DNA of 64,000 nt from Euptelea pleiosperma (Eukaryota; Streptophyta; Magnoliopsida; Ranunculales; Eupteleaceae). Position 1 is the first letter of the stretch. Every line of letters starts with the position of its first letter. Location of the stretch: contig CM068544.1 of assembly GCA_035048495.1 (NCBI GenBank), positions 47,951,893 through 48,015,892 of the forward strand, in the 5' to 3' direction. The notes beneath the pieces were generated by a model. The model had not been told where the DNA came from. It did no database searches and saw only the letters and a program-made list of their open reading frames with translations. Made by a program: the position numbers and the translations under genes. Positions 60,101 through 63,099 of the stretch are shown here, piece by piece.

Positions 60101-63099
60101 CCGAAATACCACTAAAATCATACAAACTCGAGGGGCCCACTGAACCTCCAGTGGCCTTCAACCTGTGTACATTAGTACGTTTATTACATTAACACACCCC
60201 TCAAGCTGGAGCATATATATCATAAATGCCCAACTCGGACCATTGAAAATCACTCTTTACACGACCTAATGCCTTGATAAACAAATCAATCAGTTGAGAT
60301 TCTAACTTTACATATGGAGTACATATATCACCGTTCTAAAATTCTCCCTGATGAAATGACAATCAACTTCAATGTGTTTGGGTCTCTCATGAAACACAGA
60401 ATTGGACACAATTTGAATTGCGGCTTGATTATCACATGACAGAGGAACGGGTAGATCAACTGTAAACCCAATCTCCTGAAAAAGATTCATCAACCACATC
60501 AACACACAAAATGTATGTGCCATAGTTCGATACTCTGCTTCGGCACTCGACCGAGCCACAATACTTTGTTTCTTACTCCGCCAAGAGACTAAGTTCCCGC
60601 CTAGAAAAGTATAATAACCTATGATGGATCTTCTATCAAAGGATAAACCAACCTAATCACATAAATGACCAGCCGGCCTGTATAATAAGCCACGAACAAG
60701 TGCTCCCTTGCGATACTCTAAAACACGAATCATGGCTTCCCAATGTGGAACAAGAGGCTTTTGCATGAACTAACTTATCATACTCACTGCAAACAAGAAA
60801 CAGATGCAGAGCCAGAATTCTTCACACCAAAACTAATTGTGGATGAAGCCTAAGACATGCTCTTTGTAGTAGTTTGCAGCACCTCCCAGATGCCTGATTT
60901 GCCCAAACTAGTTTGCCCCATTTATCCCAGGACCAATCAACCGATATGACCAAATAGTCACAAAAAACTCTGATTTTTTGAATTCCCGAATCAATCACCG
61001 ATTTCGCTGAATAATTGACTAAGACCCATTTTTTCCCCTTCTGATTTCGATTTTGCCAATTTTTGAATTTTGATTATGAATGATGAATCATGTTTATGGC
61101 TTATGACTTACTACTATGGAATACTAGATGTGTTTTTCATCATATAAATGTGTTTTGTTAAAAACAATATTTCTAACTTGAAATATGCCATGATATATTT
61201 TTTATAATTTTTACCGATTTTATCCGAATTTTCCTGACTTGACTCCTTGCCGATTTATTGTCGAATCCCGACTTTGTGACTATAGAACAATAGGACCGCA
61301 TCATGTACACTTTCGTCGCTCACCTCTGCCACGACTACGGCCACTAGAAAAATTACCACGACCACCAAAAAAATTCTCATGTCCACCAAAAAAATTCTCA
61401 CGTCCACCAAAAAAATTCTCACGACCATCAAAAAAATTACCATGACCACCAGAATAATTACCTTGACCACCAAAACCACTACCACGACCACCAGAAGATA
61501 GAAGGGCTGAATTCTCTTTGGAACTACCAGTTCCTAAAGTTGGTACTTCTAGAGATGCTCTTTGCAATATAACATACACATTGTTGAGATTATAGAAGAA
61601 TTCACTGGTCAGAATCTGTTCTTTAATTGAATGAAAATCACAATTCATACTTGATAGAAACAAGGCAACCTAGAACTTCTCCCTTTGACGTTTCTGAACT
61701 TTTATATTAGTAGTGAGAGGTTGATACATTTGCAACTCTTCCACATGCCTCGGAGATTGTTATAATACTTAGTAAACGATTTTCACCTTGTTTCATACTG
61801 AACATTGTCTCGAACGATTGATAAATTCTAGACACACTCTGGTCCTGTGAATACATTTCCTTTACTGCACCCCAAACTTGTTTAGCAGTATTCAGGAACA
61901 TCATATTCCGGGAGATGGAGTGTTCCATACTATTCCACAGCCAGGTCATCACTAAGGAATTTTCACTCAAACAATCAGCATATACAACATTACCTTCAGA
62001 TGGAGGATCATTAGTAATATATTTCAATTTCTTCTTCGCATACAAAAAAACTTTAATCGATTGCGACCATAACAGATAATTTATACCACTTAACAAAGGT
62101 AATCTGGGATCCAACGCTATCTAACATACCCCAAGTAGGGATTTTTACATCACTAGAAGTAACCAACAAAACCAAAGAGCTAAACCAACTCTATCGAAGA
62201 CGAATTTAACCAACACGAATGTCACACTAACCTTGTCGAAGCATCAAATTACCACTTCAGATATAATATCAAAAACCAACAACAAACCACCACTTCAAGA
62301 ACTTCAACATCAAGAACACAGCAACAAATAACCACTTCATCCAGCAACAACGCCTTACTTTAGGGCTTACGACAGCCTTTACATAGGCTGCAATAGCCTT
62401 AAAACACAAACCCTAGCTTGCGGCACCTCTAAATACCAACACCTTAGCTGTCGTAGGAAACCTAGCCTATGGCACCCTTAAAGATCAAAAACACAAGGTT
62501 GAACCACCTCAACTTGATCTTCCAAGAGAGAACAAAGGAAAAATATGGAAAAGAAAAAGAGATTAGGCCTACGGTTATATATCACTTGAGTATATAACAG
62601 AATGTAAAACGACCATAATACCTCTAAAAACAAAACACACTCCAACAAATCCAATTGCAACGACTTAAACAATGAAGAGCAAGTAGAAATTAAATTAGCA
62701 TTTAACGAAATAAAAAATCTCGTGATAAAACCTCAAAATTACTCAGGTTGGTCCATGAACTAATGAATAAAAAGGCTCCCTATCCTATAGCCAATTCAAA
62801 AATCAGGAGAGGATGCGGACGAGAAAGAAAAAGAAGGAAGCCTGTCTGTTTGTCAATGCGGGAAATCAAACAACAATTTATGCACTAATTCAATTGGAAG
62901 CAACAAACCCAAGAAAAGAATAACATACCTGACCACTATTGACAATTACATTAATTCGCCCCTCAACAGCATCAGCTAATCCTGTAATCTTTAAGTCATT
63001 GCAAACAGTTGTTGATTCTGATGACTTCACGCTATATGAAACCAGGCCTTTACCCAGACCAGATGACAACAAATATCTACACAAGCACTGCTTTCCTGA
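7791..63099 (-). CDS. APC1: Anaphase-promoting complex subunit 1 (APC1), 3' 29 exons
   Basis: APC1 is the large scaffold subunit of the APC/C, the nuclear and cytosolic E3 ubiquitin ligase that marks cyclins and securin for destruction. The exons, 5' to 3' on the minus strand, are 63099-62929, 58482-57995, 56270-55810, 55333-54995, 52451-52368, 44672-44580, 44428-44369, 43509-43411, 39780-39640, 34596-34516, 32966-32895, 32209-32138, 28144-28051, 27972-27890, 27439-27386, 27231-27154, 27009-26888, 26791-26631, 21486-21410, 21334-21221, 21118-21017, 15473-15333, 13641-13468, 12672-12609, 12506-12367, 12268-12107, 10795-10736, 9657-9559 and 8183-7791. They total 4279 nt, which is 1426 codons including the stop plus one surplus base. 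The middle carries the alanine/glycine-rich proteasome/cyclosome (PC) repeats and the end matches the conserved plant C-terminus. The start codon and N-terminal region lie outside the window. A 1-bp frameshift lies near 56027. Exon borders come from GT-AG sites plus remembered family similarity, not from transcripts. Confidence 0.93.
8184..9558 (-). other. APC1 last intron
   Basis: A GT-AG intron of 1375 bp. I see no coding similarity and no clear mobile element. There are short A-rich tracts around 8745-8760. Confidence 0.7.
9559..9657 (-). CDS. APC1: APC1 exon (33 codons)
   Basis: Acceptor TGCAG, donor GTAATA, phase 0. It encodes VYLSLYTMIGSMAEQMTSGT and VVFGNTLFISSLK. Confidence 0.94.
9658..10735 (-). 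other. APC1 intron with (GA)n tract
   Basis: A 1078-bp intron without coding similarity. It contains a (GA) microsatellite at 10640-10665. The central part (about 9900-10230) has mixed-complexity sequence typical of old DNA transposon remnants, but I could not define ends. Confidence 0.6.
10736..10795 (-). CDS. APC1: APC1 exon (20 codons)
   Basis: Acceptor TTTCCAG, donor GTATTT, phase 0. It encodes EFCLQVLFECVSKDRPALLQ, highly conserved in plant APC1. Confidence 0.95.
10796..12106 (-). other. APC1 intron with small palindromic insertion
   Basis: A 1311-bp intron. Around 11138-11216 an imperfect inverted repeat (CTGTATGGTGACCAGAGGAA versus the complement of TTCTAAGGGCAACCATACA) looks like a very short foldback element. 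The 88-codon plus-strand open frame at 11022-11288 spans it and is not considered a gene. Confidence 0.5.
12107..12268 (-). CDS. APC1: APC1 exon (54 codons)
   Basis: Acceptor TGGCAG, donor most likely GTATTA after CAA, phase 0. It encodes VCDLTSLRACTTNINGNSEP, KVDQLVSTFSSDPSLIAFAQ and LCCDPSWNGRQ. The donor choice keeps frame with EFCLQV. The exact 3' edge is less certain than for the other exons. Confidence 0.88.
12367..12506 (-). CDS. APC1: APC1 exon (140 nt)
   Basis: Acceptor TGTACAG, donor GTTGTA. It encodes DKPWWSSGDMNDPFNGGILY and IKRKVGACSYVDDPVGCQSL, ending LSRAIHK. Confidence 0.95.
12609..12672 (-). CDS. APC1: APC1 exon (64 nt)
   Basis: Acceptor TTGCAG, donor GTAGTG, ending in phase 1. 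It encodes LKTVRVCGPRYWPQVIELVP E plus the first base of the Asp codon of VPEDKPWW. Confidence 0.95.
13468..13641 (-). CDS. APC1: APC1 exon (58 codons)
   Basis: Acceptor TTTCCAG, donor GTAAGT, phase 0. It encodes AFRHLYVLATESRWVQTVDV, DTGLPVYAPLEVTTIETEHY and SFCEVTPCILPERAV, among the most conserved C-terminal segments. Confidence 0.96.
13883..15139. mobile_element. PIF/Harbinger (Tourist-like) non-autonomous element
   Basis: Terminal inverted repeats GGGTCTGTTTGGTAACC and GGTTGCCAAACAGACCC differ at one base and are flanked by TAA on both sides (13880-13882 and 15140-15142), the 3-bp duplication typical of PIF/Harbinger. The interior (about 14040-14690) holds four degenerate copies of a unit with TCTAGCATTAGTTGGGGTAC, GATCCAAAGGTTAGAAATAA, TTAGTATGTAGGTCCACCT and TCTTTTATGGGTTGATTTTT. 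No transposase is present. Confidence 0.82.
15333..15473 (-). CDS. APC1: APC1 exon (47 codons)
   Basis: Acceptor TTTCAG, donor GTATAT, phase 0. It encodes VSLAIGFLFLSGGMRTFSTG and NSAIAALLITLYPRLPTGPN, ending DNRCHLQ. Confidence 0.95.
16106..16617 (+). mobile_element. TRIM-like tandem array, LTR-internal-LTR
   Basis: A primer-binding-site-like TGGTATCAGAGC at 16106 is followed by a GTTCAAGTCTCC T-arm-like box, a purine run and an LTR-like block (16152-16359, TGATTAATGCA to CATACATCA). Then comes a second PBS-like TGGTATAAGAGC at 16363 with GTTCGAGACTCC, and a second block at 16409-16617 clearly similar to the first. Repeat blocks are about 208 bp and the internal part about 49 bp. A full 5' repeat is missing. 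This is the head-to-tail arrangement seen for TRIM elements. It lies within an APC1 intron. Confidence 0.6.
17302..17876 (+). pseudogene. Copia gag remnant
   Basis: The N-terminal gag reads ITKIKLDGTNYFEWSEFTKL, then SWILNPMQPDISRGPLFLET and TKEVWDTTAHTYS (UBN2-like). After a frame change and apparent deletion near 17610 it continues to a nucleocapsid knuckle YDHCGKIGHTNEKC, in which the first Cys has become Tyr. TAG follows. Confidence 0.85.
18294..18491 (+). pseudogene. Copia integrase C-terminal remnant
   Basis: AAYLTNRMPSRVLNFKSPLQ and LDPKALKCVFLG are the region just after the catalytic integrase core in plant Copia polyproteins. The catalytic core itself is missing. Confidence 0.85.
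18907..20518 (+). pseudogene. Copia reverse transcriptase-RNase H remnant
   Basis: One frame runs through this region. The reverse transcriptase shows LVAKGYTQTYGIDYVETFAP, ALYGLKQSPRAWF and the catalytic LIVYVDDIIL. RNase H shows YTDADWTSAKDDRRSTSGYC, SSAEAEFRAMA and DNKAAISIAHNPVQHDRAKH. The frame is broken only by nonsense codons (about 19120, 19789, 19924, 20221, 20458), most at positions where related elements have Trp or Gln. There are no frameshifts across about 1.6 kb. Confidence 0.92.
20525..20740 (+). repeat. Copia 3' LTR with telomere-like CCCTAA run
   Basis: Starts TGTTATCAAATACG directly after the polypurine tract. It contains a TATA-like stretch (CTCCATATATAATATATT), CT-rich leader sequence and CCTAACCCTAACCCTAA (20706-20728). 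The end is uncertain, somewhere between 20735 and 20755. Confidence 0.7.
21017..21118 (-). CDS. APC1: APC1 exon (34 codons)
   Basis: Acceptor AGACCAG, donor GTAAGT, phase 0. It encodes VMAGSGHLQTFRLLRFLRSR and NSADGHANYGIQMA. Confidence 0.95.
21221..21334 (-). CDS. APC1: APC1 exon (38 codons)
   Basis: Acceptor CATACAG, donor GTAAGG, phase 0. It encodes IKLVSVTSAKALPKGLSQYV and DRGTLEICLHLIVLSLSV. Confidence 0.95.
21410..21486 (-). CDS. APC1: APC1 exon (77 nt), PC repeat
   Basis: Acceptor TTGGCAG, donor GTGTGA. With the previous base it encodes GLRYAGTRDGNAQELLYSYA and VYFLNE. Confidence 0.95.
21487..23329 (-). other. APC1 intron part, nothing recognised
   Basis: This is the 3' flank of the composite insertion in the intron between the exons at 26631 and 21486. 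I found no conserved coding region, terminal repeats or RNA gene in this AT-rich stretch. Confidence 0.5.
23330..23516 (+). repeat. Copia LTR end with primer binding site
   Basis: The stretch has the layout of an LTR end: a TATA-like CCTCTATATAAGAGC near 23443, an AATAAA-like signal, the end ATTCTACA at 23503, then TGGTATCAGAG (23504 on), complementary to the 3' end of initiator tRNA-Met. No Copia coding sequence follows. LINE sequence begins by about 23631. Confidence 0.65.
23631..26304 (+). mobile_element. LINE (L1-type non-LTR) element, 5' truncated
   Basis: A decayed reverse transcriptase reads QGAFVKGRLITENVGLAQEL, then KIDMAKAYDRVEWPFLIEVL, GLR-stop-GDPLSPFLF and MYVDDLE. It is followed by the zf-RVT region (IWLHSSNGKFTIKSANSKL, FARWVWYKNVPTKIGIFVWK) and an RNase H domain near the end (NVDGASSHQNFASGGGLIRD, NLAELRAILDGL). 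A terminal AATAAATCC and an A tract at 26287-26304 mark the 3' end. Many stops and frameshifts make it inactive. A 23-base G run interrupts the coding near 24794. No target duplication was found by eye. Confidence 0.88.
24794..24816 (+). repeat. Poly(G) tract of 23 bases
   Basis: An uninterrupted G23 run lies inside the LINE coding region, where related elements have a short Gly-rich turn before F-W-x-x-N-W. It could form quadruplex DNA and is prone to sequencing errors. Confidence 0.95.
26631..26791 (-). CDS. APC1: APC1 exon (161 nt)
   Basis: Acceptor CGTAG, donor GTAAGT, phase 1 end. It encodes VQPSKDWIQSQIPEIVKIGV and an acidic stretch, then EVLIQAYVNIVTGACISL and the start of the next PC repeat. 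Confidence 0.95.
26888..27009 (-). CDS. APC1: APC1 exon (122 nt)
   Basis: Acceptor ATTACAG, donor GTAACA, phase 2 end. It encodes TESEVTASRLSIPQTHFDLH, YVRPDFIMLRVIARNMIMWS and the first two bases of an Arg codon. Confidence 0.95.
27154..27231 (-). CDS. APC1: APC1 exon (26 codons), PC repeat
   Basis: Acceptor ATTCTTAG, donor GTAGGT, phase 0. It encodes MMDGTLVNVDVTAPGAIMAL and ALMFLK, with the conserved NVDVTAPGA loop. Confidence 0.95.
27386..27439 (-). CDS. APC1: APC1 exon (18 codons)
   Basis: Acceptor CATCAG, donor GTTACA, phase 0. It encodes ERSLMTPSIDDHNRGAGQ. Confidence 0.93.
27890..27972 (-). CDS. APC1: APC1 exon (83 nt)
   Basis: Acceptor AATTGAAG, donor GTATGC. With the preceding G it encodes GRGEDALGFMDTLVDRLFQY and IGGKEFHN. 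Confidence 0.94.
28051..28144 (-). CDS. APC1: APC1 exon (94 nt), PC repeat
   Basis: Acceptor TTTACAG, donor GTACAA, ending in phase 1. It encodes GEIGRRSGGDNVLEREGYAV followed by AAGSALGLVAL, a canonical PC repeat. Confidence 0.95.
28797..29012 (-). mobile_element. RTE-type LINE 3' end fragment
   Basis: The minus strand encodes RKMTWKEVVREDLKTYGLT and related residues, followed by the typical tail whose complement is TTTGGGGTCAGCAACATGAA, TCCTATTTCGTCATTCGACT. This is the C-terminus and 3' end of plant RTE LINE elements. A similar piece lies at 46041-46290. Confidence 0.7.
29120..30287. other. APC1 intron part, probable Copia leader/LTR remains
   Basis: Contains short AATC tandem repeats (about 29132-29156), imperfectly repeated GCAGCAGGTAGGGCTACTT phrases (29703-29815) and sequence ending next to the minus-strand Copia gag scrap. 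No complete LTR could be delimited. Confidence 0.35.
30288..30762 (-). pseudogene. Copia gag fragment
   Basis: Two overlapping frames read LITTMKLNDYNFLV, then FIGDKGRIRYINDGIPVPDE, KWEAENWSVISCLLNSMQPK and FLKTTKEVEDAVPQTYSHVK. This is the N-terminal gag (UBN2-like) of a Copia element, with one frameshift near 30565. No protease or polymerase is attached. Confidence 0.82.
31209..31522 (+). mobile_element. Complete TRIM/SMART miniature LTR retrotransposon
   Basis: Two 120-bp LTRs (31209-31328 and 31403-31522) start TGTTAGCGG and end TTTAACA, and differ at only two positions. A PBS, TGGTATCAAAGCC (31329-31341), follows the first, and a purine run, GAAGGGGAG (31394-31402), precedes the second. 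The element is flanked by a perfect 5-bp duplication AATAC (31204-31208 and 31523-31527). The internal part is only 74 bp, with no coding capacity. Mobilisation in trans by a Copia-type element is expected for such elements. Confidence 0.95.
32138..32209 (-). CDS. APC1: APC1 exon (24 codons), PC repeat
   Basis: Acceptor TTTCCAG, donor GTATTC, phase 0. It encodes SAALMAIGILYEGSAHPQTM and QILL, a clear PC repeat. Confidence 0.95.
32502..32539. repeat. (GA)n microsatellite
   Basis: About 19 uninterrupted GA units in the APC1 intron between the exons at 32209 and 32895. Confidence 0.95.
32895..32966 (-). CDS. APC1: APC1 exon (24 codons)
   Basis: Acceptor GCTGCAG, donor GTATGA, phase 0. It encodes SLYFHIPSRHPSSFPELELQ and TLLQ, the conserved HIPSRHPSSFPELEL linker between PC repeats. 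Confidence 0.95.
33149..33334. repeat. Tandem duplication of a ~92-bp unit
   Basis: The two copies begin CAACAGCTGAAATTCAGA at about 33149 and 33241, and run through TTATCAGTCAATCAAATTGA with a few differences. Intronic, non-coding. Confidence 0.85.
33560..34345 (+). mobile_element. 5'-truncated LINE with 19-bp target duplication
   Basis: Only the 3' end of a LINE is present. The zf-RVT part reads WWKHDSKGRFSVKSFYSSLL, KKRGFHIPNRCIMCRQEEET and TTDHLLIHCMVAKRIWERFL. After stops comes a non-coding tail ending in an A run at about 34338. ATTTTAGAACACCAAAAAC occurs perfectly at 33541-33559 and 34346-34364. This is a textbook target-primed insertion into the APC1 intron. Confidence 0.93.
34516..34596 (-). 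CDS. APC1: APC1 exon (27 codons), PC repeat
   Basis: Acceptor CTTGTAG, donor GTAAAA, phase 0. It encodes EHESTTVGMMLGLAASYRGT and MQPAISK, a typical PC-repeat helix pair with small residues at GLAAS. Confidence 0.95.
34640..34830. repeat. Short direct repeat pair
   Basis: GAAGAAAGCTAACATTCAAA with ATCTTAA appears near 34640 and 34788, about 148 bp apart. Intronic. Confidence 0.7.
36178..36487. mobile_element. Foldback MITE, family 1 copy
   Basis: The left end, GCCCATGTAGGGCCCACATG GAGATGAG, is inverted at the right as CTCATCTCCATGTGGGCCCC ACATGGGC. Internally it shares TTTTTGGTGARSATGATCTC CTCACCAT and AAAAAATCAGCCCATT with the element at 52805-53127. It has no coding capacity. Confidence 0.75.
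37401..38009 (+). CDS. Copia gag (202 aa, open)
   Basis: A long uninterrupted gag frame: MTSIRLNGSNYIPWAKAIEV, then MTWLWNSMDSKISINLMFLN, STKEIWEQVGKMYSG, ARFLSGLRPKYKPIRAQILG and ELPSMTEIFAHLQRA. TAG at 38007 stops it, but the downstream sequence resumes with CTHCGKDGHTVDFC (about 38158-38199), a zinc knuckle. It is the best preserved gag in the window and belongs to a derivative lacking polymerase. Confidence 0.88.
   Translation: MMGDKNKVVVPGDFFNIQMTSIRLNGSNYIPWAKAIEVFLTAKGKVKYLTKEKPKSDASNISEWVQENVQIMTWLWNSMDSKISINLMFLNSTKEIWEQVGKMYSGENNLTRTYQLVEEYFSLQQGEKPLAEYYTTLQNIQNGLNVYQPLTSDLVKRKQIKYFDVARFLSGLRPKYKPIRAQILGSNELPSMTEIFAHLQRA
38205..38861 (+). pseudogene. Copia protease and GAG-pre-integrase remnant
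   Basis: One frame with two stops contains the aspartic protease motif VIDSGASDHMTRTPG (about 38461-38505), YVPKFPFSLMSVSKLTKALN, and the GAG-pre-integrase motif RIGGGRESGGIYYLDG. Integrase does not follow. Confidence 0.85.
39117..39151. repeat. (CT)n(CA)n microsatellite
   Basis: About 11 CT units followed by about 6 CA units in the 3' LTR region of the Copia derivative. Confidence 0.9.
39640..39780 (-). CDS. APC1: APC1 exon (47 codons)
   Basis: Acceptor TTTGCAG, donor GTGTTG, phase 0. It contains the conserved RTWITYNKPEEPNVTHAGLL and LGLHGHLRVLT, and leads into the PC-repeat solenoid. Confidence 0.95.
40100..41960 (-). pseudogene. Inverted gag-protease-integrase block of the Copia element
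   Basis: Read on the minus strand in normal Copia order: gag end (EEYRVTKFLAGLK near 41790, ELPS near 41705), Ser/Thr-rich linker, protease WIIDFGALDHMTDTP (about 41335-41380, Ser of DSG replaced by Phe), GAG-pre-integrase RIGGRHGDGGLYYIDSGDG (about 41090), integrase zinc part and core start (ESCQLIKYHRVSFPSRL, VVHSDVWAQG), and a core end with ARSLLFQMKVPKIYW (about 40510). Many stops. The block directly abuts the plus-strand PBS at one end and plus-strand reverse transcriptase at the other. Confidence 0.85.
41965..42960 (+). pseudogene. Copia RT end and RNase H remnant, interrupted
   Basis: RLVDKLNYLTITRPAISFAI is at about 41972-42033, then about 500 bp of unrelated retroelement-like sequence (42036-42540), then RNase H: KLVAWLSKK, SVVARSSTK, LRNLLQEIRFVVDL and HIKVDYHFIREKVENDDIRT, ending DTYALA just before the 3' LTR. 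Stops are frequent. Confidence 0.8.
43017..43067 (-). mobile_element. Tiny retroinsertion in the Copia 3' LTR
   Basis: A 51-bp insert beginning with T11 (an A tail on the minus strand) is flanked by TAAACCTTTATTAYAG at 43001-43016 and 43068-43083, a 16-bp target duplication with one mismatch. The 5' LTR lacks the insert. Related sequence (TTTTTATAAGTACACACTTT, ATTAAAAGGCAAAAGCC) occurs at 54610-54650. It looks like an extremely truncated LINE or SINE end. Confidence 0.8.
43411..43509 (-). CDS. APC1: APC1 exon (33 codons)
   Basis: Acceptor TTAACAG, donor GTTTAT, phase 0. It encodes VNLDPNIRNILELRSWSEFH followed by NAVAAGLRLAPLQ. Confidence 0.94.
44369..44428 (-). CDS. APC1: APC1 exon (20 codons)
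   Basis: Acceptor TTTGTAG, donor GTATGT, phase 0. It encodes VLVVPKLVLAGRLPAQQNAT, one of the most conserved short exons of the family. Confidence 0.94.
44580..44672 (-). CDS. APC1: APC1 exon (31 codons)
   Basis: Acceptor CCTAAAG, donor GTGCTT, phase 0. It encodes AQLWQLAQRTTALPLGRGAF and TLATTCTLLTE, a strongly conserved stretch. Confidence 0.94.
45887..46017 (-). pseudogene. 5S rRNA retropseudogene
   Basis: The minus strand from 46017 to 45919 matches about 99 nt of plant 5S rRNA, with TGCACCGGATCCCAT, GTTAAGCGTGCTTGGGCGAG, GTAGTACTAGGAT, GGTGACCTCCTGGGAAG and TCCTCGTGTTGCACCCCT. The first ~20 nt of the 5S gene are missing. Past the 3' end lies about 20 nt and then an A-rich tail (T run on the plus strand). 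AGCCATATCAKAATGTT flanks it at 45870-45886 and 46018-46034. This indicates LINE-type reverse transcription of a 5S read-through transcript. The internal promoter boxes are largely kept. Confidence 0.88.
46041..46290 (-). mobile_element. RTE-type LINE 3' end fragment
   Basis: Same family as 28797-29012: the complement of TTATCCCAAATCTTTGGGGT, TGGCAACATGAATCC and CATCCATGTCATTTTCAGCC TTCC, with a terminal ATC-rich simple repeat at the right position. It is immediately followed by the 5' LTR of the larger Copia element. Confidence 0.65.
47150..48097 (+). pseudogene. Copia gag and nucleocapsid
   Basis: Gag reads ITLVKLNGTNYL, then FLCAKKKSKFLVEDPPK, frameshifts near 47415 into DTAKQIWNVVKESRDKNVSR and KQGTRSLNEYHSALRGMWGE, and ends VALFFSGLNPEYSSIKGQIL. 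An RGRGGRSDPSSHGG patch precedes a complete knuckle CTYCGYNGHTENYC. At least one frameshift and several stops. Confidence 0.9.
48120..49180 (+). pseudogene. Copia protease-integrase
   Basis: Protease motif WVIDSGA (about 48129), then YVPDFPFNLLSISQITKALQ, and integrase with HTDISGHARIKSLSCFHYFV, FVDDFSRMTWLFLLKD and QQNGLAERKLHHILDVAHTL. The second catalytic Asp appears as Asn (AIRSNN where related elements have RSDN). Frames change several times. Confidence 0.88.
49690..50400 (+). pseudogene. Copia reverse transcriptase
   Basis: KARLVAKGYAQTFGVDYFEM, AIYGLKQSPRAWFDKFNAVV, VLIVYVDDIIITDSDARG and DLGFLQYFLGVEVARSKSDI are all recognisable. TGA at about 49936 (Trp site) and TAG at about 50361 interrupt the frame. 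The YVDD active site is intact. Confidence 0.92.
50660..51049 (+). pseudogene. Copia RNase H, partly deleted
   Basis: ACSSAEAEYKAMAHTACEMI, YCDNRAASYIANNLVFHKRT and KHIEVYCHFIREMVMHKRIS are present. Comparison with the element at 18907-20518 shows that the part containing YTDADWAG and the STSGY motif is missing just before 50660, after KGTLW, so the first catalytic Asp is lost. Confidence 0.85.
51224..52367 (-). other. APC1 intron part, nothing recognised
   Basis: Right flank of the Copia insertion. The 80-codon plus-strand frame at 51831-52073 has no family features. No terminal repeats were seen. Confidence 0.5.
52368..52451 (-). CDS. APC1: APC1 exon (28 codons)
   Basis: Acceptor TTCCCAG, donor GTACAT, phase 0. 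It encodes VRRLLCSARPVSVQTSVNPS and on to DLQQ. It joins RLNE of the previous exon to AQLWQLAQR of the next, as in other plant APC1 proteins. Confidence 0.93.
52805..53127. mobile_element. Foldback MITE, family 1 copy with long inverted repeats
   Basis: The left arm runs AGGGTCAGGATCGGGGGAGG, GGACAACCATTT, GCGGACCCACATAGAAGATG, AATCAATGGCTGATTTTTGG. It is mirrored on the right (CCAAAAATCAGCCATTGATT to GTTGTCCCCCGATCCCAACCCT), with arms of roughly 80 bp. No transposase. Shares internal sequence with 36178-36487. Confidence 0.85.
53128..54994 (-). other. APC1 intron part
   Basis: No coding similarity. It holds a LINE/SINE-end-like T run with TATAAGTACACACTTTATTA AAAGGC at 54608-54650, matching the 51-bp insert at 43017, and low-complexity CTTTT runs near 54850. 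Confidence 0.5.
54995..55333 (-). CDS. APC1: APC1 exon (113 codons)
   Basis: Acceptor TTCATAG, donor GTCAGT, phase 0 at both ends. It encodes ALDKCRESPPTDWPAAAYVL, IGREDLALSCLEH and a variable acidic middle, and ends with the conserved RYGRDLRLNE. Confidence 0.93.
55810..56270 (-). CDS. APC1: APC1 exon with 1-bp frameshift (461 nt)
   Basis: Begins after GCTTACAG and ends before GTGAGT. The first part reads DLGLLVVLLCDIAAFLGEES and on to LPPLICKDGSS. The conserved continuation VVSWARKIVSFYSLL, through LPAGVSLPLRH, is in a different frame. The flanking exons require a length of 1 modulo 3 (such as 460), but the exon is 461 nt, so there is one base too many, near 56026-56030 (GGA AGT TCC T GTG GTG on the minus strand). 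Either an assembly error or a real lesion would explain this. Confidence 0.9.
56500..56909. mobile_element. AT-rich hAT-like MITE
   Basis: The left end CAGAGCTGTCAACGG and the complement of the right end, (CA)GGGGTGTCAATGGG, form terminal inverted repeats of the hAT CAGGGGTGTCAA type. TGCCGAATG is present on both sides (56491-56499 and 56910-56918). Whether the duplication is 8 bp (hAT) or 9 bp depends on where the ends are cut. The interior is rich in CGGATATCCG-like words and a nearly pure AT core (56640-56800). Confidence 0.75.
57505..57602 (+). mobile_element. RTE-type LINE 3' tail
   Basis: TCTAAATAGAGTTGAATAG, GAAACAGGATTCATTTTGCT and GACCC, then an ATGATGATGATGATGATG tail. This is the 3' terminus of the RTE family seen in inverse orientation at 28797 and 46041. 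Confidence 0.6.
57995..58482 (-). CDS. APC1: APC1 exon (488 nt)
   Basis: Starts after TTCTGCAG and ends CG before GTAAAC (phase 2). It encodes FRCALRRSPSSSLTNDCITA, then MAEGLQSSFYNRFLVLLWGD and a less conserved serine-rich part, ending with YESLKLDNLRKR. The last codon is completed by the first base of the following exon. Confidence 0.92.
59196..59760. repeat. Direct duplication, copies ~362 bp apart
   Basis: AGGTAAGTKATTAGGTGTAA, TTTTTCTAGAAATCA and TATTACTCTCCTTTTGTGTA to TTTTACATAGGGTTTTT occur at 59196-59399 and 59559-59760 with high similarity. Non-coding, in the first APC1 intron of the window. Confidence 0.85.
59977..60820 (-). mobile_element. Copia 3' part: RNase H, PPT and LTR
   Basis: On the minus strand: GALVRGLLYRPAGHLCD, FLGGNLVSWRSKKQSIVARS, SSAEAEYRTMAHTF, LSCDNQAAIQIVSNSVFHER and KHIEVDCHFIREN (60308-60790). 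Then IYDIYAPA, a polypurine tract TTGAGGGG, and an LTR at 60195-59977 (TGTTAATG to CCTAACA). The front of the element is missing. It does not share its LTR with the gag fragment to the right. Confidence 0.85.
60870..61290. other. Unclassified sequence between two Copia fragments
   Basis: This repeats words such as CCCGAATCAATCACCGATTT and CGAATTTTCCTGACTTGAC. No coding region. It breaks the two flanking Copia fragments and may be an insertion of its own. Ends are not definable by eye. Confidence 0.35.
61301..62330 (-). pseudogene. Copia gag with glycine-rich tandem repeats
   Basis: Gag N-terminus: YLLWSQSIKVFLYAKKKLKY, VMTWLWNSMEHSISRNMMFL, NTAKQVWGAVKEMYSQDQSV and METMFSMKQGE-like sequence. 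After a break near 61700 it continues IKEQILTSEFFYNLNNVYVI and an RGG-type tail of five or so FFGGRGN/ENFFGGRE units (61345-61470), ending SRGRGERRKCT where the zinc knuckle should start. It stops there. Confidence 0.85.
62262..62648 (-). repeat. Probable 5' LTR of the gag fragment
   Basis: Reads TGTTGGAGTGTG at 62648 on the minus strand and includes TATATACTCAAGTGATATA TAACC as a possible TATA region. It precedes a weak PBS-like TGATATTATATCTGAAG near 62262. It does not resemble the LTR at 59977-60195. Limits are approximate. Confidence 0.5.
62929..63099 (-). CDS. APC1: APC1 exon, first in window (57 codons)
   Basis: Acceptor TTTGCAG and donor GTATGT, phase 0 at both ends. It encodes the segment containing GLGKGLVSYSV and ending EGRINVIVNSGQ. 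This is part of the N-terminal domain of plant APC1, just before the conserved CALRRSPSSSL stretch in the next exon. Confidence 0.88.
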
